Notes under the pieces: generated by a model | Databases searched by the model: none | Told to the model about the DNA's origin: nothing | What the model saw: only the letters and a program-made list of their open reading frames with translations | Position numbers and translations under genes: made by a program | Shown here: in pieces, positions 1-7,070 of the stretch | Layout: every line of letters begins with the position of its first letter | Numbering within the stretch: the first letter of the stretch is position 1 | Assembly: GCA_030151165.1 (NCBI GenBank) | Contig: JASLEM010000471.1 | Coordinates: forward strand, 1 to 11,884 | Source: Burkholderiaceae bacterium | GTDB taxonomy: Bacteria > Pseudomonadota > Gammaproteobacteria > Burkholderiales > Burkholderiaceae | Reading direction: 5' to 3' | DNA: 11,884 nt

Positions 1-447
1 GCGAAGCGCGCCGGCGCGCACGCGATCGCCACCGCGGGCGATGCGTCGATCGCGATCGCGCGGTCGACGGGCGCGGACGACATCGTCAACTACCAGCGCC
101 AGCGTTTCGAGGAGCTCGTGCAAGGCATGGACGTCGTCATCGACACCGTCGGCGGCGCCGTGCAGGAGGCCTCGTACGGCGTGCTGCGGCCGGGCGGCCT
201 GCTGGTCGCGACGGCGATGCCGCCGTCGGCTGAACGCGCCGCCGCGGCCGGCGTGCGCGCCGAGATGATCTTCACGCCGCCGCGCGGCGAGGTGCTCGCG
301 AAGATCGCCGACCTCGTCGACGCCGGCCAGGTGCGCGTCGCCGTCTCGCACGAGTTCGCGCTGGCCGACGCCGCCCGCGTGCATCGCCTCGGCGAGAGCG
401 GCGAGCTGCGCGGCAAGGCGGTGCTTCACGTCGGCTCGCCGACCTGA
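1..447 (+). CDS. NAD(P)H:quinone oxidoreductase / zinc-type alcohol dehydrogenase-like protein, C-terminal part (5' truncated by window edge)
   Basis: The frame is open from base 1 to the TGA at 445-447, giving 148 residues of the C-terminal half of a medium-chain dehydrogenase/reductase. Visible landmarks are GADDIVNY, the usual end of the second Rossmann strand and helix; GMDVVIDTVGG, the strand that closes the cofactor fold; LRPGGLLVA; and the family-typical ending GESGELRGKAVLHV. These are characteristic of the quinone oxidoreductase branch, which usually uses NADPH and lacks catalytic zinc. The N-terminal substrate domain and the glycine-rich cofactor loop lie outside the window, so zinc binding and substrate cannot be judged. 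The GTG at 118 is internal and is not a start. The gene ends 7 bp from the stop of the convergent transporter gene. The family call is secure; the substrate is unknown. Confidence 0.9.
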   Translation, partial: AKRAGAHAIATAGDASIAIARSTGADDIVNYQRQRFEELVQGMDVVIDTVGGAVQEASYGVLRPGGLLVATAMPPSAERAAAAGVRAEMIFTPPRGEVLAKIADLVDAGQVRVAVSHEFALADAARVHRLGESGELRGKAVLHVGSPT

Positions 448-454
448 AGGCCGT

Positions 455-2467
455 TCAGACGCTGCGCACGACGACCGGCGTCTCCAGCTTCTTGCGTTGC
501 GCGACGGGGAAGCGCTCGTTGGCCTGCTCCACGGCATCCTCGAAGCTGTGCACGATCAGGTCGACGACGCCGCTCTCGTCGACGAACTCGAGCTCCTGCA
601 CGAGGCCGACGATGGCCGCGCCCGCGTAGCGCGCTCGCAGAGTCGCGGCCATCTCGGCGGCGCGCGTCCACTCGTCGCGCGGGTAGGCGCTGACGACGAA
701 CAGCATGCCGACGCCGCCGGTCGTCGCGCCCGGCGGCGGGCCGTTGGCGAGGTCCTCGAGCGAGATGTGGCGCGCGTCGATGTCGAGGTCGCGCAGGATG
801 CGCACGAGGATCTCGGTAACGAGGTCGTCGCGCATCGAGCCGAGCCCGATGCACAGCGCGACCGAGCCGGGCGCGACCGCGAGCGAGCCCTGGTACTTGC
901 CGAACGCCTCCTCGCGCCGGTGGCGCAGGTGCGCGCCGAGGTTGGGCTCGTCGAGCACCGACGCGTGGTGGTGCCAGCGCGAGGTCTTGCGGCCGTCCGG
1001 GCCCAGCGTCTCGATGACCTGCGCGATCGCGCCCTTGACCGCGAGCTGCTGCTGGCCGCTGATGCTGCCGTTGGCGAAGTCGACGACCGCCAGGCGCAGC
1101 GCGGGCATCAGGATCTTGTCGCAGTAGCGCGCGAAGGACTTGCGCTTGATGTAGTCGCGCGCGGCGGCGATCACCTCGTCGGCGTCGCCCGACAGCGCGC
1201 GTTGGTAGAAGCGCTCGGACATCGTCAGCGCGGGCGTGTCGCCGAGCAGGATGTCAAGGAACGCGAGCGACTTGACGTAGCGGCCCAGCACGACGAGGCA
1301 CAGCGTCAGCGGCGTCGACACCAGCAGGCCGATCGGCCCCCACATCCAGTCCCAGAAGATCGCGGCGAGCACGACCGACAGCGGCGACAGACCCGTGCTG
1401 TGGCCGTAGAGCTGCGGCTCGACGACCTGCGCGGCGATGACCTCGACCGCCGCGAACAGGCCCAACACCTCAAACATCAGCGACCATCCCGGATCGACCG
1501 CGGCCGCGAGCAGCGCCGCGCTGCCGGCCGCGACGAACACGCCGACGTAGGGCACGAAGCGCAGCACCGTCGTCAACACCGCCCACAGCATGCCGTGCGG
1601 CAGGCCGATGGCCAGCAGGCCGAGCCAGATCACCGCGCCGACGCCGACGTTGACCGCGAGCTGCGACACGAAGAAGCGCGACAGCCGCTCGCCCGCGTCG
1701 TTGAACGCGTGCGTGGTGCCGCGCAGGTCGGAGCCACCGATCAACCGGATGAAGCGGTCGCGCAGCGCCTCGTGCTCCAGCAGGATGAAGACGAGGATCA
1801 TCAGCACCACGGCCGCGCGCCCCATCGGCCCCCAGATCGACGAGAAGACGTGCGACATCACCTCCACCGGCGTCTGCGCGCGCGGCCGCACCTCCACCGG
1901 CACCGCGCCGCTGGCCGTCAACTGCGCGCGCTCGAGGGCGGACCGGCTGCCGCCGTGCGCCGCGTCGTCGGCGGGCTGGTCGCCGAGCTGGCTCATCATC
2001 CGGCCGGCCTCGCCGCGCATCGCCTCGACACGCCCCAGCGTGACGGCGCGCACGGTCTCGACCTTCGCGCGGATGGTGTCCTCGTACTGCGGCAGGCTGC
2101 CCGCCATCGACACCACCTGCGAGCCGATCACCACCGCGAGGCCGAGGACGAAGAAGCTCGTCGCGATCACCGCGCCGAGCACGGCGGCGACCTGCCCGAA
2201 GCCGACGCGCTTCAGCCGGCGCACGAGCGGCGCGATCAGCAGGCTCAGGATCGCGGCGAGCGTGATCGGCACGAGCACCTCGCGGCCGAAATAGAGCAGC
2301 GCGAGGATCACCGCGCCGTTGACGATGTGGCCCGGGTTGAAGCGTTGCAGCACGTTGGCGTGCCCCGTCGTCGGCGGCAGCACCGGCGCGGCGAGCGGCG
2401 AGACGATGGGCGGCGGCGAAGGCGGGGTCGGCGACGGCGACGACGACGAGAGGGGCGGGGATTCCAT
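455..2467 (-). CDS. AI-2E family transporter (PerM/YdiK-type) with long C-terminal soluble extension
   Basis: This 670-residue inner-membrane protein belongs to the AI-2E exporter/PerM family, whose members move small molecules or ions; the substrate here is unknown. The N-terminus (1-35) is a Pro/Ser-rich, low-complexity cytoplasmic tail. Membrane segments appear around 50-80, 93-120, 215-232, 267-290, 293-325, 330-350 and 362-396, with a soluble loop at about 125-210 after the third segment, as is usual in the family. Typical motifs are RFVPYVGVF (303-311), VVEPQLYGHSTGLSPL (348-363) and the GLLVSTPLT stretch. Ordinary members stop near 350-400 residues. This one adds about 270 residues, including an alternating strand/helix region (535-650) that looks Rossmann-like. 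The ATG at 2465-2467 is favoured by an AGGAAG ribosome-binding site 5 nt upstream. It is divergent from the hydrolase gene and convergent with the dehydrogenase. Confidence 0.92.
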   Translation of the reverse strand: MESPPLSSSSPSPTPPSPPPIVSPLAAPVLPPTTGHANVLQRFNPGHIVNGAVILALLYFGREVLVPITLAAILSLLIAPLVRRLKRVGFGQVAAVLGAVIATSFFVLGLAVVIGSQVVSMAGSLPQYEDTIRAKVETVRAVTLGRVEAMRGEAGRMMSQLGDQPADDAAHGGSRSALERAQLTASGAVPVEVRPRAQTPVEVMSHVFSSIWGPMGRAAVVLMILVFILLEHEALRDRFIRLIGGSDLRGTTHAFNDAGERLSRFFVSQLAVNVGVGAVIWLGLLAIGLPHGMLWAVLTTVLRFVPYVGVFVAAGSAALLAAAVDPGWSLMFEVLGLFAAVEVIAAQVVEPQLYGHSTGLSPLSVVLAAIFWDWMWGPIGLLVSTPLTLCLVVLGRYVKSLAFLDILLGDTPALTMSERFYQRALSGDADEVIAAARDYIKRKSFARYCDKILMPALRLAVVDFANGSISGQQQLAVKGAIAQVIETLGPDGRKTSRWHHHASVLDEPNLGAHLRHRREEAFGKYQGSLAVAPGSVALCIGLGSMRDDLVTEILVRILRDLDIDARHISLEDLANGPPPGATTGGVGMLFVVSAYPRDEWTRAAEMAATLRARYAGAAIVGLVQELEFVDESGVVDLIVHSFEDAVEQANERFPVAQRKKLETPVVVRSV

Positions 2468-2472
2468 GGGCG

Positions 2473-2478
2473 CTTCCT
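2473..2478 (-). promoter_or_regulatory. Ribosome binding site for the AI-2E family transporter
   Basis: On the minus strand AGGAAG lies 5 nt before the ATG at 2467. It is the only good Shine-Dalgarno match near the frame start and supports that start over internal ones. Confidence 0.65.
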
Positions 2479-2635
2479 GGGGTGCGGACGACAGCTTATC
2501 TCCGAAGTGGCTCGATGATCGCCCGGCGGCTCGCGCGCGCGCAAGACGCGCCGATGTTCGAGCGCCGCTCCGACAAACCGCGGCAACATCGCGCGGCTAC
2601 GGTGATGTCCGTCGCCACGCCACGCCTCGCCGTCC

Positions 2636-3766
2636 ATGCCGCACCGCGCCCCGCTGTTCGCCCTCGTTCGCCGGATCCGCATCGCACTCGCGGCGTCGCT
2701 GGTCGCCGGCTGCGCCATGCCGTCGCCGCAGCCACAGCCGCCGCGGCCGGAGCCCACGCCCGAGCCGATCCCGCCGTCGACGTGGTGGCGCGCCGACGTC
2801 CAGCGGACGCAGTCCCCTGCCTGCCGCGCCGCGCTCGCGGACGTGCGCGAGACGCTGCGCCACTCGCCGACGACGACGCTGATGGCCGCGCACGGCCGCG
2901 ACGTCGTCTTCAGTGTCGGCCCGATCGACCGGCCGTCGGTCATCGCCTCGGCGCGCAAGAGCCTGCTCGCGATGTTGTACGGCCGGCCCGTCGAACAGGG
3001 CACGATCCGCCTCGACGACACCCTTGCCGACCTCGGCATCGACGACCTCGGCGGCCTGCTGCCCGTCGAGCGCCAGGCCCGCGTGCGCGACCTGCTCGCG
3101 GCGCGCTCCGGCGTCTACCACCCGGCCGCGAACCCGGGCGACCGCAGCGCCGACGCCCCGCCGCGCGGATCGCAGCCGCCCGGTACCTACTTCCTGTACA
3201 ACAACTGGGACTTCAACGCCGCCGGCGACATCTACGAGCAGCGCACCGGCCGCAACCTCTACCAGGCCTTCGCGCAGGACATCGCCACGCCGCTGGGCCT
3301 GGAGGACTGGCACCCCGAACGCGAGCACCGCAGCGGCGACGCCACGCGATCGATCCATCTCGCGTACCACTTCCACCTGTCGGCGCGCGACATGGCGCGC
3401 ATCGGCGAGCTGATGCTCGCGCACGGCGCGTGGAACGGCCAGCAACTGGTGCCGGCCGATTGGACCGCGACGATCACGACCCCGGTCACGCGCGCCGCCG
3501 ACATGCATCCGGCCGTCGACGCGCGCCGCAGGATCGACTACGGCTATCTGTGGTGGATCCCGGAGCGCCCCGCCGACTCCCCGCTCGCGGGCTCGTACTT
3601 CGCGTGGGGCTACTTCGGCCAGTTCATCCTCGTCGTGCCGAAGCGCGACATGGTGATCGTGCACAAGCTCGACACGCGCGCCGCCGTCGGCGACAAGGTC
3701 GACCACCTCGGCCCGAACCAGTTCCTCGCGATCGCGCAGCGCATCGTCGACGCGCCCTGCGACTGA
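2636..3766 (+). CDS. Serine hydrolase lipoprotein of the beta-lactamase (class C) / penicillin-binding-like family
   Basis: A 376-residue protein of the beta-lactamase-related serine hydrolase fold (the family that includes AmpC, DD-peptidases, esterases and 6-aminohexanoate hydrolases). The N-terminus has Arg residues, a hydrophobic stretch and a lipobox LVAGC with Cys26, followed by a long Pro-rich linker (29-48), so it is probably a lipid-anchored periplasmic protein. The nucleophile motif SxxK is seen as S105-A-R-K108. The second motif YxN is Y188-N-N190 within FLYNNWDF. The third box is probably the WGYFGQF stretch near the C-terminus, where a Gly-rich GQ segment replaces the KTG of true beta-lactamases. 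This suggests an esterase or amidase rather than a drug-resistance enzyme (inference). The start lacks a strong ribosome-binding site but gives an intact lipoprotein signal. The stop lies 4 bp from the convergent ABC permease stop. Confidence 0.88.
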   Translation: MPHRAPLFALVRRIRIALAASLVAGCAMPSPQPQPPRPEPTPEPIPPSTWWRADVQRTQSPACRAALADVRETLRHSPTTTLMAAHGRDVVFSVGPIDRPSVIASARKSLLAMLYGRPVEQGTIRLDDTLADLGIDDLGGLLPVERQARVRDLLAARSGVYHPAANPGDRSADAPPRGSQPPGTYFLYNNWDFNAAGDIYEQRTGRNLYQAFAQDIATPLGLEDWHPEREHRSGDATRSIHLAYHFHLSARDMARIGELMLAHGAWNGQQLVPADWTATITTPVTRAADMHPAVDARRRIDYGYLWWIPERPADSPLAGSYFAWGYFGQFILVVPKRDMVIVHKLDTRAAVGDKVDHLGPNQFLAIAQRIVDAPCD

Positions 3767-3770
3767 CCGT

Positions 3771-4610
3771 TCACTTCACCGCGCCGGCCGTGATGCCGCG
3801 GATCAGGCCGCGCGAGAACAGCAGGTACAGCGCGAGCACCGGCAGGATGCTCAGCGACAGCGCCGCGAGCACCGAGTTCCAGTCGGTGACGTACTGGCCG
3901 ATGAAGACCTGCGCGCCGAGCGTGATCGTCTTCGTCTCCTCGCCCGGCGCGAGGATCAGCGGGAACCACAGGTCGTTCCAGATCGGGATCATCGAGAACA
4001 CCGCGACCGTGACCATCGCCGGGCGCAGCAGCGGCAGCACGAGGCGGAAGAAGACCTGGTACTCCGACAGGCCGTCGACGCGGCCGGCGTCCTTCAGCTC
4101 GCCGGACAGCCCGCGCATGAACTCGTCGAGGATGAACACCGCCATCGGCAGCGCCTGCGCAGTGTAGACGAGGATCAGCGCGGTGCGCGTGTTGACGAGC
4201 CCGCCCGCGACCATCATCTCGAGGATGCCCACCGTGCCGAGGCGGATCGGCACCATCAGGCCGACCGTCAGGAACAGGCTCGCGAGCGTGTTGAGGCGGA
4301 AGCGGTACTCCGACAACGCGAACGCCGCCATCGCGCCGAACAGCAGCGTGGCCGCGAGCGCGACGACGGTGACGACGAGGCTGTTGAAGAAGTACAGCCC
4401 GAAGTGGCCCTCGCCCAGCACCGACGTGAAGCCGACGAGGTCGAAGGTCGCGGGCGTCGGCGGCGCGAGCGGCGACGCGAAGATCGCGCGGCGCGACTTG
4501 AACGCGTTCATCACGATCAGCGCGACCGGCGCGAGCGCGAGCAGCGTGAAGAAGCCCAGCACCGCGTGCGCGGTGATCGAGCGGCCGATCTTCCTGCGGG
4601 CGCGGCTCAT
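3771..4610 (-). CDS. Carbohydrate ABC transporter permease (MalG/UgpE-type, second permease)
   Basis: A 279-residue inner-membrane subunit of a binding-protein-dependent sugar importer. Hydrophobic segments lie at about 13-35, 74-98, 107-135, 143-165, 198-220 and 247-268, the six-helix layout of MalG-like permeases. The cytoplasmic EAA loop that docks the ATPase is present at 171-193 (ELKDAGRVDG followed by FFRLVLPLLRP), with the conserved Gly and the LP pair; the first Ala of EAA is not conserved. The protein ends in RGITAGAVK, close to the GLTAGAVK typical of the family. The start ATG at 4608-4610 overlaps the stop of the first permease by 4 nt (ATGA), so translation is probably coupled. 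The same frame stays open upstream inside the neighbouring gene, but that extension is antisense-like shadow. It is the last gene of the operon, with no ATPase gene after it. Confidence 0.94.
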   Translation of the reverse strand: MSRARRKIGRSITAHAVLGFFTLLALAPVALIVMNAFKSRRAIFASPLAPPTPATFDLVGFTSVLGEGHFGLYFFNSLVVTVVALAATLLFGAMAAFALSEYRFRLNTLASLFLTVGLMVPIRLGTVGILEMMVAGGLVNTRTALILVYTAQALPMAVFILDEFMRGLSGELKDAGRVDGLSEYQVFFRLVLPLLRPAMVTVAVFSMIPIWNDLWFPLILAPGEETKTITLGAQVFIGQYVTDWNSVLAALSLSILPVLALYLLFSRGLIRGITAGAVK

Positions 4611-5557
4611 AGCTCGTAGCGCACCAGCTTGCGCTGCACGAAGAAAAGGTACGTGCACACGACGCCGAGGATGATCAGCAGCATCATCGTGGCGATCGTC
4701 GCGCCCATGTTCGGGTCGCCGAGCTGCAGCTGCGCGCCGAAGAACGTGCGGTACAGCAGCGTGCCGAGGATGTCGGTCGACGCGTTCGGGCCCGCGAGCG
4801 CGCCCTGCGCCGTGTAGATCAGGTCGAACGAGTTGAAGTTGTTGACGAAGGTGAGGATCGCGATCACGCCGATCGTCGGCCACAGGAGCGGCAGCCGGAT
4901 GCGGAAGAACTGCGACAGGCCGGACGAGCCGTCGAGCTCCGCGGCCTCGAGCAGCTCGCCCGGGATCGCGAGCATCGCGGCGTAGGTCAGCAGCATCGGC
5001 ACGCCCAGCCATTGCCAGACCGAGATGAAGCCCAGCGTCGTCAACGCGTACTCCTCGCGCCCGAGGAACGGATGGAACAGCGCGCCGAGGCCCACGCTGC
5101 GCAGCAAGGTCGGCGTGATGCCCCACAGCGGCGACAGGATCAGCTTCCACGCGAAGCCGACGATCACGTACGACAGCATCGTCGGCATGAACAGCGCGGT
5201 ACGGTAGAACCCGCCGCCGCGGAGCTTCGGCAGCGACAGGATCGCGGCCAGCGCGATCGCGATCGGCACCATCACGAGCAGGTGGATCAGGAAGAAGCGC
5301 GTGTTGTTCGCGAGCGCGTTCCAGAACGCGTGCGACCAGCGGTCGTCGGCGAGCAGCAGGCGGAAGTTCAGCAGGCCGGCGAACGCGGGATGCTCGTCGA
5401 CGTTGCGCAGGAACGCGAGGCGCAGCGTCTCGACCAGCGGCAGCACCATCACGCCGGTGTAGATCAGCAGCGCCGGCGCGAGGAACACCGCGATGTGCCA
5501 GCGCACCGCGCGGCGCCGGCGCGCGGGCGCCGGCGGGGTCGAGGTCGTCGCCGTCAC
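4607..5557 (-). CDS. Carbohydrate ABC transporter permease (MalF/UgpA-type, first permease)
   Basis: A 316-residue inner-membrane permease. After an Arg-rich cytoplasmic N-terminus (14-17 RRRR), hydrophobic segments lie at about 21-44, 87-109, 119-142, 172-196, 227-248 and 286-308. The cytoplasmic EAA loop, the docking site for the ATPase, is seen at 204-223 as EAAELDGSSGLSQFFRIRLP, matching the family pattern with Gly and the closing LP. The start is taken as GTG at 5555-5557, since it gives the expected N-terminus and follows the binding-protein stop by 22 nt; the purine-rich GAAGAG upstream is a modest ribosome-binding site. Its stop overlaps the second permease start by 4 nt. The substrate cannot be read from the sequence; the family handles sugars, oligosaccharides and glycerol phosphates. 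Confidence 0.94.
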   Translation of the reverse strand: MTATTSTPPAPARRRRAVRWHIAVFLAPALLIYTGVMVLPLVETLRLAFLRNVDEHPAFAGLLNFRLLLADDRWSHAFWNALANNTRFFLIHLLVMVPIAIALAAILSLPKLRGGGFYRTALFMPTMLSYVIVGFAWKLILSPLWGITPTLLRSVGLGALFHPFLGREEYALTTLGFISVWQWLGVPMLLTYAAMLAIPGELLEAAELDGSSGLSQFFRIRLPLLWPTIGVIAILTFVNNFNSFDLIYTAQGALAGPNASTDILGTLLYRTFFGAQLQLGDPNMGATIATMMLLIILGVVCTYLFFVQRKLVRYEL

Positions 5558-5579
5558 GCGCCGCTCTTCGCGCTCGCGA

Positions 5580-6842
5580 TCACTTGGCAGGGTGGTACCA
5601 CGCGTCGAGGCCCGTCTGCAGGCGTTGCGCGCCGGCCTCCGGCGTGAGCGTGCCGTTGATCACCGCCGACCCCACGACCCACGATTCGTTCTCGAGGTTG
5701 GGCGTGCCGCGCGACAGGATCTGGTACGTCGGCCGGATGCTCGAATCGCAGCGCGTGCGCCAGCTCGCGAACTCCTTCGCCAGCGGATCCTTCACGTCGA
5801 CCGGCGTCTTGTTGAGGCTGAAGAAGCCGGGCAGCGCGTTCGAGTAGAGCGCGGCGAACTCGGGGCCCGACACCCACTCGAGGAACACCTTGGCCTCGGC
5901 CGCGTGCGCCGACTTCGCATTCAGGCCCATCGCGATGTCGGGATGGTCGGAGATCACGCACTTGTCGCCCGCCTTGGGCACCGGCGGCGGGAACGCGCCG
6001 CTCTTGAAGCCCGCCTGCTTGTTGAAGCCGGAGATCTCCCACGAGCCCGCCGGATAGATCGCGGCGCGGCCGAGCGTGTACATGTTCTGGCTGTCGGAGT
6101 AGGTCTGCGACTCGAAGCCTTCGGCGAGATACGGCTTCCACTTCGCGAGCACGCGCCACGGCGCGACCCAGTCGGGGTCGGTCAGCTTCGCCTTGCCGGC
6201 GACCAGCGCCTTGCGGCCGGTCTCGCCCTTGTAGTACGCCGGGCCGATGTTCTGGAAGCCCATGCTGGCCGTCTCCCAGCCGTCCTTCGTGCCCATCGCG
6301 AGCGGCGTGAATTCGCCGTCGGCCTTGATCTTGTCGAGCAGCGCGAAGAACTGGTCGGTCGTCGCGGGCGGCGTGAGCTTGAGCTTCGCGAAGACGTCCT
6401 TGTTGTAGATGAAGCCGTGGATGACCGAGGCCATCGGCACGCAGAACGTCGTCTTGCCGTCGTCGGTCGTCCACGCCGTCTTGGCGACCGGCGTGAAGTT
6501 GGCCATGCCCTTCAGGTCGTTCAGCGAGACGAGCTTGCCCTTCTTGAACAAGTCCAGCGACGCGTCGAACGGCCGGCACGTGACGAGGTCGCCCGCCGTG
6601 CCCGCGTCGAGGCGCGAGTTCAGCGCGGCGTTGTACTCGGTCGGCGCCGTCGGCGTGAAGGTGACGTGGATGGCCGGGTGCGTCTTCTCGAACGCGGGGA
6701 TGATCGTGTCGCGCCAGATCGAGAGATCCTCGCTGCGCCAGCTCTCGATGGCCAGCGTGACGGGCGCCGCCACCGCGGTGTTGGCGAGGCAGGCCGCCGC
6801 GATGGCGGTCAGCGCGACGAAGCGCAGGCTCTTGCTGTTCAT
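5580..6842 (-). CDS. Extracellular solute-binding protein, family 1 (sugar ABC transporter)
   Basis: A 420-residue periplasmic substrate-binding protein feeding the two permeases downstream. The signal peptide is clear: MNSKSLRF, a hydrophobic core, and an AVA cleavage site after residue 25. Cys18 sits in the core but the surrounding AAAC is a poor lipobox, so cleavage by signal peptidase I is more likely. The mature protein begins VTLAIESWR and contains family-typical pieces such as IIPAFEKTHPAIHV (47-60), YNKDVFAKL (146-154) and AAIYPAGSWEI (260-270). Four cysteines remain in the mature chain (89, 134, 295, 365), so two disulfides are possible. The frame is open 50 codons further upstream, but the start at 6842 is chosen because of the signal peptide and a GGTGGAG just before the ATG. 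It is the first gene of a three-gene operon. Confidence 0.94.
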   Translation of the reverse strand: MNSKSLRFVALTAIAAACLANTAVAAPVTLAIESWRSEDLSIWRDTIIPAFEKTHPAIHVTFTPTAPTEYNAALNSRLDAGTAGDLVTCRPFDASLDLFKKGKLVSLNDLKGMANFTPVAKTAWTTDDGKTTFCVPMASVIHGFIYNKDVFAKLKLTPPATTDQFFALLDKIKADGEFTPLAMGTKDGWETASMGFQNIGPAYYKGETGRKALVAGKAKLTDPDWVAPWRVLAKWKPYLAEGFESQTYSDSQNMYTLGRAAIYPAGSWEISGFNKQAGFKSGAFPPPVPKAGDKCVISDHPDIAMGLNAKSAHAAEAKVFLEWVSGPEFAALYSNALPGFFSLNKTPVDVKDPLAKEFASWRTRCDSSIRPTYQILSRGTPNLENESWVVGSAVINGTLTPEAGAQRLQTGLDAWYHPAK

Positions 6843-6845
6843 GGT

Positions 6846-6852
6846 CTCCACC
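6846..6852 (-). promoter_or_regulatory. Ribosome binding site deciding the solute-binding protein start
   Basis: GGTGGAG on the minus strand stands 3 nt before the ATG at 6842. Together with the signal peptide it supports this start over an in-frame ATG 150 nt upstream. Confidence 0.6.
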
Positions 6853-6876
6853 TTCGGTCTGGTTTGATTGTTCGGA

Positions 6877-6894
6877 CATACGCCTGGCCGTATG
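6877..6894. repeat. Inverted repeat CATACG-N6-CGTATG upstream of the solute-binding protein gene
   Basis: Perfect 6-bp arms (6877-6882 and 6889-6894) around a 6-nt centre, ending 35 nt before the start codon. It may be an operator half-site pair or a small hairpin in the leader. It is short enough that chance cannot be excluded. Confidence 0.4.
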
Positions 6895-6971
6895 CGAGCC
6901 GCGACCAGCACGAACCCGCACGACCACCCGGCCGCCGCCGACACCGTACGGCGAACGCGCGCGGCTCGCAT
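6892..6971. repeat. 12-bp perfect inverted repeat in the ABC operon leader
   Basis: ATGCGAGCCGCG at 6892-6903 is matched exactly by its reverse complement CGCGGCTCGCAT at 6960-6971, with 56 nt between the arms. In the predicted transcript from the promoter at 7042-7070 both arms would be in the leader and could form a long-range stem enclosing a GC-rich loop. They could also be two DNA sites for one protein bound with looping. The left arm overlaps the CATACG-N6-CGTATG repeat. Function is inferred only from position. Confidence 0.5.
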
Positions 6972-7041
6972 CATGGCAAACCACGACAACAACCGGGTTA
7001 CGAAAAGAACGCAACGCGGCCGGCCTCCGCCGCGGGTGTTC

Positions 7042-7070
7042 CTTATAGTGGGATCGGTTCCAAACGTCCA
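7042..7070 (-). promoter_or_regulatory. Putative sigma-70 promoter of the sugar ABC transporter operon
   Basis: Read on the minus strand, a -35 box TGGACG (7065-7070, four of six matches to TTGACA) and a -10 box TATAAG (7042-7047, five of six matches to TATAAT) are separated by exactly 17 nt (7048-7064). Transcription would start near 7035 and leave a leader of about 190 nt before the binding-protein ATG. This is the best consensus match I found in the window. A dyad at 7066-7091 overlaps and abuts the -35 box. Confidence 0.6.

Noticed and set aside
497..2518. A 673-codon open frame on the plus strand opposite the AI-2E transporter gene
   Set aside because: It is extremely rich in Arg, His, Asp and Glu with no hydrophobic or domain structure, the standard antisense shadow of a GC-rich gene. 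The minus frame shows clear membrane segments and family motifs.
2526..2550. Alternating CG-rich run (cgcgcgcgc) as a functional repeat
   Set aside because: Short CG runs are common throughout this GC-rich window, with no unit repetition beyond chance.
2468..2635. Divergent promoter elements between the AI-2E transporter and hydrolase genes
   Set aside because: A GATAAG on the minus strand resembles a -10 box, but no acceptable -35 lies at 16-18 nt. On the plus strand no pair of boxes fits. A promoter must be somewhere here, but I cannot place it.
6843..6992. N-terminal extension of the solute-binding protein to an upstream in-frame ATG at 6992
   Set aside because: It would bury the signal peptide behind 50 residues with no family resemblance. 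The ATG at 6842 has a good ribosome-binding site and a proper signal sequence.
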